Below are positions 35,874 through 41,750 of a stretch of DNA of 41,750 bases, piece by piece. The notes under the pieces are model-generated. The model was not told the DNA's origin, made no database searches, and was given only the letters and a program-made list of their open reading frames with translations. Source of the DNA: Haloquadratum walsbyi J07HQW2 (GTDB lineage: Archaea; Halobacteriota; Halobacteria; Halobacteriales; Haloferacaceae); NCBI RefSeq assembly GCF_000415985.1, contig NZ_KE356561.1, forward strand, positions 2,181,179 to 2,222,928, written 5' to 3'. Each line of letters begins with the position of its first letter. Positions within the stretch are counted from its first letter, which is position 1. The position numbers were made by a program, and so were the translations under genes.

Positions 35874-36956
35874 TTATAGATCTGCACCAATGGCTGACTC
35901 GATTGAATCAAATCCATCATCCTTGAGCAATTGGAGCAACCCTGCATTAATATCACGAGCAAGTGTCGGTCCCTGATACACTAACCCAGTATATAACTGC
36001 ACGAGGCTTGCACCCGCTCGAATCTTTGCGTATGCCCCTGCTGCGTCACTTACTCCACCAACACCAATAATAGGAACATCTGTCCGCTCTGCAACGGCTC
36101 GCACTAATCTTGTTGCTTGATCTTCGAGTGGTGCACCTGAAAGTCCTCCACGCTCTCCTTGCTTGACGGATTCAAGACTCTCAGGACGCTCTGTAGTCGT
36201 ATTGGTCGTTATCACCCCATCAAGATTAAATATATCAACAAGATCCATAACATCTTCAACTGCACCGAAAGAGAGTTCTGGTGCAAGCTTCACTAACACC
36301 GTTTCTGCGCCAGCATCGGTGAGTGCATCTATAATCCTGCTGAGCGAATCACGCTGTTGTAGCTCCTGCATTCCCTCACTGTTTGGACATGATACGTTGA
36401 CTGCAACATAATCGGCACCTTCTGCGATCTGTTTATATGTATACTGATAATCTGCTGGCGCCTCGTCAGTTGGTGTTGATTCCGATAGTGCAATATTCAC
36501 ACCAATTGGACCATCGTAATCAATCTCACGCCGATGATTGGACAATCGCTCACCAATCACATCTGCACCGTGATTATTCAACCCCATCCGATTAATCAAT
36601 GCTTCATCCTCTACCAGCCGAAACATCCGAGGACGTCCATTTCCTGACTGTGCTACAGCAGTAACCCCACCCACCTCTACATGTCCGAATCCAAGCGCTC
36701 CAAGAATACTAGGCAACTCAGCGTTTTTATCAAATCCAGCTGCGACACCTACAGGATTATCAAATGACTGCCCAAACGCTTCAACTTGGAGACGATCGTT
36801 ATCAACCCGAAACTGATTGCTAAAACCACGTTCAATTGGTGTCTGCTGGACAGTCTCTAACCCAGTGTGGACAAGCCGATGGGCTGTTTCTGGTGGTAGC
36901 GCAAATAACACTGGTCGAAACGCGCGATAAAGCTGTCTAATTACCACCTCGGACAC
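35874..36956 (-). CDS. pyrD: Dihydroorotate dehydrogenase PyrD, class-2-like
   Basis: This 360-residue FMN enzyme oxidises dihydroorotate to orotate in pyrimidine synthesis. The N-terminal helices (IRQLYRAFRPVLFALPPETAHRLVH) and the motifs GVAAGFDKNAE and RLVEDEALINRMGLNN are those of quinone-linked class 2 enzymes that sit on the membrane. The active-site loop reads VNVSCPNSEG, so the position of the class 2 catalytic serine is Cys190, as in class 1 enzymes. FMN phosphate contacts (GVGGVSDAAGAY) are present. It is a stand-alone gene, convergent with valS. Confidence 0.92.
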   Translation of the reverse strand: MSEVVIRQLYRAFRPVLFALPPETAHRLVHTGLETVQQTPIERGFSNQFRVDNDRLQVEAFGQSFDNPVGVAAGFDKNAELPSILGALGFGHVEVGGVTAVAQSGNGRPRMFRLVEDEALINRMGLNNHGADVIGERLSNHRREIDYDGPIGVNIALSESTPTDEAPADYQYTYKQIAEGADYVAVNVSCPNSEGMQELQQRDSLSRIIDALTDAGAETVLVKLAPELSFGAVEDVMDLVDIFNLDGVITTNTTTERPESLESVKQGERGGLSGAPLEDQATRLVRAVAERTDVPIIGVGGVSDAAGAYAKIRAGASLVQLYTGLVYQGPTLARDINAGLLQLLKDDGFDSIESAIGADL

Positions 36957-37037
36957 CCCAACAGAATATTCGAATGCAGATACGAATCTACGAATACGTG
37001 TAAATACATATGAAACTCTATAGACCTCATTAGTTAT

Positions 37038-37235
37038 TCAAAAATCGTGTTCAACTGATTCTGGGTTGGCCTTTTGAATGATGATCTTCCCATCTCGGAC
37101 CCGCACGAATACCTCATCACCAATCTCCATCCCAGCAACGGTGAGCTCATCCTCATGTAGATTTACATGAACATTATGATACTCGCCATTTTCATCTTTC
37201 GCGCCACTTGGGCTAAGCTTCTTTTTCCGGACCAT
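37038..37235 (-). CDS. Small beta-rich protein, possibly AbrB-like
   Basis: The 65 residues start MVRKKKLSPSGAKDENGEYH, then beta-strand-like segments NVHVNLHEDEL and MEIGDEVFVRVRDGKIIIQKA. The last part (GDEVFVRV ... GKIIIQK) resembles the swapped-hairpin AbrB/SpoVT fold. A DNA-binding role is possible but unproven. It lies 81 bases upstream of pyrD on the same strand and may be co-transcribed with it. Confidence 0.7.
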   Translation of the reverse strand: MVRKKKLSPSGAKDENGEYHNVHVNLHEDELTVAGMEIGDEVFVRVRDGKIIIQKANPESVEHDF

Positions 37236-37599
37236 CGCGGGTATCTACGCTGAGACTCACCGTAGCGCATACATAAGTGTTGTTTATACACGATGAAAAT
37301 ATCTCTACATGCAGGTGACAAATCTGAGCTATCCGAAACCGGATCTATTTTCTGGCTAAACCCTTCTGTGGCTCATCACTTCTTGACCTATATGAGCAAT
37401 CCAGACCCGCTGTCATACTATATTCACATAGCTAAGGCGGAGTAAACGAACCAGCCATGTTCTCACCTATTATTTATCATCGACGAATAAAATCATCAGA
37501 CAAGCAAGACATATACTGATATTATGAGGAGTATCTGTTTTACTAATATCGAAGTACTGTACTGCTGCTTGATATGACTAACAACGATCTATAAACTGT

Positions 37600-37668
37600 T
37601 GCGCGGTCGGAGGCCGACACATCATCCCTCGCATTGGACGGTCGGTCAGATCGGGTAATAACCGCGCA
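37600..37668. ncRNA. Candidate structured RNA element
   Basis: TGCGCGGT (37600-37607) pairs perfectly with ACCGCGCA (37661-37668). Inside it GGCCGAC (37612-37618) pairs with GTCGGTC (37641-37647) with one G-U. The element is GC-rich against an AT-rich background. It matches no RNA family I know and is not a tRNA. It could be a leader structure for the mini-ORF at 37695 or an independent small RNA. Confidence 0.35.
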
Positions 37669-37694
37669 TTATCAACTCATTGGAGGGCACTCAA

Positions 37695-37781
37695 ATGCAT
37701 ATCGACACTCATGCACGCAGAAATACACGAGGTAATCGACTCTATCCTATTATCACCAACATTACCGATCAAATACACTGA
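37695..37781 (+). CDS. Possible 28-codon mini-gene with a Shine-Dalgarno
   Basis: The frame opens MHIDTHARRNTRGNRLYPII and ends at TGA 37779-37781. GGAGG (37682-37686) lies 8 bases upstream, a rare feature among starts here. The basic composition is unlike the acidic neighbours, so chance is quite possible. Confidence 0.2.
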   Translation: MHIDTHARRNTRGNRLYPIITNITDQIH

Positions 37782-37842
37782 TCGTATGATTCATAAAAAA
37801 GCCTACTCACCACAGTTATCACGTGTGTGCGCACCCATTCAC

Positions 37843-38169
37843 TCACTCAAGATGCTCAATCTCTTGCTTTGAAACATTTCCTTTGGTGACTGTTGATATC
37901 TCACCTTCCATCCAATCAGGCTTATCATTGGGTGCATCGTCCATCCATGCCCATGCATGATAGACGTGTATACGATCTGTCCCACGTTCAAGCAATCTGA
38001 TTTTTGTTGGATTACTCTTAGCTGCAGACTCGTTTTCATACTCATCATATCCTTCCAGTCGCCGTGCAGCCTTCAACGCTGCCTGCCTTGGCATTCGTCC
38101 AGTAAACTGTCGGGTCTTTTCACCATCTTCGAGCATCACGAAATTTCTTTTTCCGTCTTCACGTACCAT
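37843..38169 (-). CDS. Non-histone chromosomal protein MC1
   Basis: This 108-residue protein begins MVREDGKRNFVMLEDGEKTR and has the MC1 core TGRMPRQAALKAARR and IRLLERGTDRIHVYHAWAW. MC1 bends DNA sharply and helps organise the chromosome in Methanosarcina and haloarchaea. The frame is open upstream to 38256, but that part crosses the TATA box and is not MC1-like, so the start is ATG 38167-38169. It is the gene nearest the rRNA operon and is transcribed away from it. Confidence 0.92.
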   Translation of the reverse strand: MVREDGKRNFVMLEDGEKTRQFTGRMPRQAALKAARRLEGYDEYENESAAKSNPTKIRLLERGTDRIHVYHAWAWMDDAPNDKPDWMEGEISTVTKGNVSKQEIEHLE

Positions 38170-38202
38170 GGTCACGTACCCTATGTCACGCGAGCACACA
38201 AT

Positions 38203-38220
38203 ATAATATAAATATATCGG
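38203..38220 (-). promoter_or_regulatory. Promoter of the MC1 gene
   Basis: On the minus strand CCGATATATTTATATTAT gives a strong TATA box about 39 bases before the ATG, implying a leader of roughly 10-14 bases. Confidence 0.6.
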
Positions 38221-38274
38221 CGTAAATTCGCTCTGTAACACGGTTTTCACTGTCATACCGTCTAATTATAACAA

Positions 38275-38297
38275 CATTGTATCAAAATTATACAATG
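38275..38297. repeat. Perfect 8-bp inverted repeat between MC1 and the rRNA promoter
   Basis: CATTGTAT and ATACAATG flank a 7-base AT spacer, followed by aaaaaataaaat. It lies about 106 bases before the MC1 start and 90 bases before the rRNA promoter, so it may be an operator for either, or chance in AT-rich DNA. Confidence 0.35.
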
Positions 38298-38386
38298 AAA
38301 AAATAAAATCATACTTGCAGTGAATCTGCAATAGTAATGCGTTATATGGATGCGTGGTGTGAAACCGTATGACGGGACGGTGTTAG

Positions 38387-38404
38387 TTCGACGAGTTTTT
38401 ATGT
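38387..38404 (+). promoter_or_regulatory. rRNA operon promoter
   Basis: TTCGACGAGTTTTTATGT closely matches the halophile rRNA promoter pattern (TTCGACG, then a T-rich box ending ATG). Transcription should start about 25 bases after the T-rich box, near 38425. A second partial ttcgac follows at 38404. It lies about 550 bases before 16S. Confidence 0.75.
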
Positions 38405-38943
38405 TCGACTACCATTGCTTGTAATACGCGGAAACGTACCAGGTCTCCTGGTACTGACCCTGTTGGCAGAGATGGTCTGCTCAACTAGGTTCTCTCCGAC
38501 GACGCTTGGATCTGACAACGCAATGATGTCGATGGACTTATACCATTCTATCCATTACGTTCTGATCCGAAAGAAATGAGGATTCCACCCCTGCGGTCCG
38601 CCGTACAGACGGAATCTGATGTTAGCTTTGGTGGTTCGGTGATACCTGTCTGGTGTCTCCGAACCACTCGGACCATGCAATGGTACTGCTAACTCGTCAG
38701 CTGATACAATACAATCGAATCGAATCGTACCGTATCGAACGAGCTGACACAGTACAGTACAGTACACTCACATAACGTGACGGTTCGTGTGTAACCCGTC
38801 AGTCAAGGTAACTTATCTCGACTGACACACCGTGACACTCCCACATCAGGATATGTGTGACTGTCACATCGGTGATTCGTTACCACGAATCCCGCCACCT
38901 TTCCCTCCTCACAGTCTGTCTTACACACGCTGTGAGGACTCCC
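38405..38943 (+). other. rRNA operon leader (5' external spacer)
   Basis: The leader holds a perfect 8-bp hairpin GTACCAGG/CCTGGTAC with a 3-nt loop at 38436-38454, the 5' arm of the 16S processing stem (38621-38658) and tandem short words (cgaat at about 38713, acagt at about 38748). It also has a hairpin CTCACAG/CTGTGAG just before 16S (about 38919-38937). A segment at 38770-38792 can pair with 40595-40624 as an inner stem. No second clear promoter is seen, although haloarchaeal operons can have several. Confidence 0.6.
38621..38658 (+). other. 5' arm of the 16S bulge-helix-bulge processing stem
   Basis: Bases 38621-38637 pair perfectly with 40773-40789 (17 bp). GGTG 38638-38641 pairs with CACC 40666-excluded, i.e. 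40766-40769 reading 5'-CACC (4 bp). ATA 38642-38644 is a 3-nt bulge, and 38645-38658 pairs with 40752-40765 (14 bp, one G-U). This is the canonical archaeal splicing-endonuclease site. Confidence 0.85.
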
Positions 38944-40416
<1,473 letters not shown>

Positions 40417-40790
40417 ACTGACCGGGACTAGATCGACGTATCTAGCCCACGCACGCAGACGCAGACGCTAGACGTAGACGTAGACGTTTTCCGTGAGACT
40501 CACACTATCATACGATACGATACTACCAGCACCATCGATTATTGGTGCTGACATTGGTATTGGTACTGATACTCTCACACCTACATAACATGAAACACAC
40601 GACATAGACCGTTCACGTTCATGTTCATCACACACTGTATACGATGCGATGTAAGACGACAGTACACAGCATCACAGTGTGCATACAATGCACGGTCCGA
40701 GTGCGAGTGAAAGTGGAGAATGAGAGCGATTATCCACATCTACATCCACACAGACGCCAGACAGGCACCCAAGAACCACCAAAGCTAACC
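40417..40790 (+). other. 16S-tRNA spacer
   Basis: The spacer contains hexamer tandem words (gcagac, then tagacg repeated, near 40455-40488), a 7-bp hairpin AGCACCA/TGGTGCT (about 40529-40550) and an 8-bp inverted repeat CACACTGT/ACAGTGTG (about 40630-40681). The inner-stem arm is at 40595-40624 and the 3' BHB arm at 40752-40789. It has no coding content. Confidence 0.6.
40752..40789 (+). other. 3' arm of the 16S bulge-helix-bulge processing stem
   Basis: Partner of 38621-38658. Its own 3-nt bulge is CAA (40770-40772), on the strand opposite the ATA bulge and 4 bp away. The arm ends one base before tRNA-Ala. Confidence 0.85.
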
Positions 40791-40862
40791 GGGCCCATAG
40801 CTCAGCGGTAGAGTGCCTCCTTTGCAAGGAGGATGCCCTGGGTTCGAATCCCAGTGGGTCCA
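40791..40862 (+). tRNA. tRNA-Ala (anticodon UGC)
   Basis: The gene is 72 bases. The acceptor GGGCCCA pairs with TGGGTCC (one G-U), the anticodon stem is CCTCC/GGAGG with loop TTTGCAA, and the T arm is CTGGG-TTCGAAT-CCCAG. The discriminator is A40862, and CCA is not encoded. Its place between 16S and 23S is standard for haloarchaea. Confidence 0.97.
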
Positions 40863-41517
40863 CTCCGACGATCCGAATCTGAACATCCCATATCTCGCGT
40901 TTCGCGTCTAATCACTCGAGATATCTTGTTCACACTCGAATCGGATCGACAATCCGAACTGATGCACCATTCCGTGAAAGCGTGATTGGGAAGGGTTCGA
41001 TGAACGCGTCAGTCACCACTGACCGTTCCATGACAACCGTATGTACGCGTGTAATCCAGACGCCCACTGAACCCGTTCACACGGGCTCCAACGTGGACGT
41101 CTCTTGACAACACAACACAATGTCACAAACAACGACAACGACAACAATTACAGACACAATTCATCGACTGTCACGATTGATCTGTCCGTGTCCGTGTCCG
41201 CGTCGCGTGCCCGTGATCGTGGCTGTATTGTATTGTATTGTATCCTGTCACCACACTCACCGTGAGTCTGACTGACGATCCGATACAAGCTAAACCACGA
41301 TACGATCGAACGGCGCAACGCGACACGACGCTGACACTGACGATCATAATCACGACTATCATGAATTGACACTGACGCTGATTTGATCTGATCATGATCT
41401 GATATGACACTATGTTATATCAGATCACCTTAGATCATCTTAGATCACATCGTCTGGTCCCGTCTCAACTCTGAGACGACATAAGACGATACTATACTAT
41501 ATTATACTATACTATAC
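40863..41517 (+). other. tRNA-23S spacer with simple repeats and hairpins
   Basis: The stretch is rich in short tandem words: acaacg near 41130, gtccgt near 41187, gtatt near 41225 and actat near 41490. It holds two strong hairpins. TGATCTGATAT (41395-41405) pairs with ATATCAGATCA (41417-41427), 11 bp perfect. CGTCTCA (41461-41467) pairs with TGAGACG (41472-41478), 7 bp around ACTC. The latter may belong to the 23S 5' processing region. No gene is seen. Confidence 0.6.
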
Positions 41518-41750
41518 TGGCTACTGTACTGGCTGGTGAATGGCTCGGCTCGAGAGCCGATGACGGACGTGCCAAGCTGCGATAAGCCTGAGGGAGCCGC
41601 ACGGAGGCCAAGAACTCAGATCTCCGAATGGGAATCCCCACTGCAATTGCATCTCGCAATAGGGACGCCCCGAATTGAAACATCTTAGTAGGGCAGAACA
41701 GAAAGCACCGCGATATCGTTAGTAACCGCGAGTGACACGACCTAGTCCAA
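41518..41750 (+). rRNA. rrl: 23S ribosomal RNA, 5' part
   Basis: From about tggctactgtactggctggt the sequence follows the archaeal 23S 5' end. Conserved stretches include gacgtgccaagctgcgataa, gggagccgcacggaggc and gttagtaaccgcgagtga. The gene runs past the window edge. The exact 5' end is uncertain by a few bases. Confidence 0.93.

Larger units (their letters stand above)
37236..37842. other. Long spacer with a structured element and a mini-ORF
   Basis: About 600 bases without an obvious gene. It holds a nested inverted repeat at 37600-37668 and, 26 bases further, ATG 37695 opening a 28-codon frame to TGA 37781. GGAGG lies 8 bases before that ATG. The rest is AT-rich, with nothing I can name. 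Confidence 0.5.

Noticed and set aside
37957-38211. 84-codon plus-strand frame opposite the MC1 gene
   Set aside because: It is a shadow of MC1 and crosses the MC1 promoter.
38088-38256. Longer N-terminus for MC1 starting at 38256
   Set aside because: The extra 29 residues span the TATA box and are unlike MC1; ATG 38169 matches the family start.
40455-40490. Tandem hexamers in the rRNA spacer as a CRISPR array
   Set aside because: Units of 5-6 bases without spacers are simple-sequence repeats, not CRISPR; no cas genes are present.
40672-40863. 63-residue minus-strand frame beginning MDPLGFEPRASSLQ
   Set aside because: It is the antisense reading of tRNA-Ala and its flank; this peptide start is a well-known false gene seen opposite tRNAs.

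Overview
The window is a chromosomal segment of a halophilic archaeon (class Halobacteria). The evidence is a haloarchaeal 16S rRNA gene with a tRNA-Ala(UGC) in the 16S-23S spacer, strongly acidic proteins, an MC1 chromosomal protein, haloarchaeal-type TnpB transposon relics, and mostly leaderless starts with TATA boxes about 26-28 bases upstream. The base composition is AT-rich for this class, with long low-GC intergenic stretches. That points to a Haloquadratum walsbyi-like organism, but the species is an inference.

Layout. 1-577: start of a phosphohexomutase gene (minus strand, cut by the window edge). 812-4131: hisA and hisB, separated by a graveyard of two tnpB relics fused head to head. 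4308-10955: an ACT-domain regulator, an IMPACT/YigZ-family protein, upp behind a small membrane-protein gene, a hypothetical membrane protein, a zinc-ribbon protein, a CobW-type GTPase, and a small unknown gene coupled to an ArsA/Get3-type ATPase. 11042-12847: a CstA-type transporter. 12848-16393: a decay zone with an orphan transposon-end hairpin, a Nudix gene with an internal stop, a DUF2080-like plus tnpB relic element, one intact conserved gene and a gutted cupin gene. 16502-19515: small conserved genes, an HTH regulator and thrC. 19642-22110: serA and serB, divergent. 22196-25450: a NucS-N/zinc-ribbon protein and a Hel308-like helicase on the same strand. 26005-35701: a translation and RNA-processing block, endA-trpS-pheS-pheT-valS. 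35874-38169: pyrD, a small beta-rich protein, a 600-base gap with a structured element, and MC1. 38387-41750: rRNA operon promoter, leader, 16S, tRNA-Ala and the 5' end of 23S.

Functional themes are amino-acid biosynthesis (His, Thr, Ser), pyrimidine metabolism (upp, pyrD), tRNA charging, and RNA and DNA maintenance. The most satisfying internal link is between endA (26005-27225) and the rRNA operon. The leader and spacer flanking 16S can be paired by eye into a canonical bulge-helix-bulge: 17 bp, then a 4-bp helix between two opposed 3-nt bulges, then 14 bp. This is the substrate type that EndA cuts, and its 3' arm ends one base before tRNA-Ala.

I did not find a clear new multi-gene defence or metabolic system. 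The items most worth a second look are the transposon-end hairpins without a tnpB, the structured element at 37600-37668, the class-2-like PyrD with Cys at the catalytic position, and the helicase plus NucS-N/zinc-ribbon pair.
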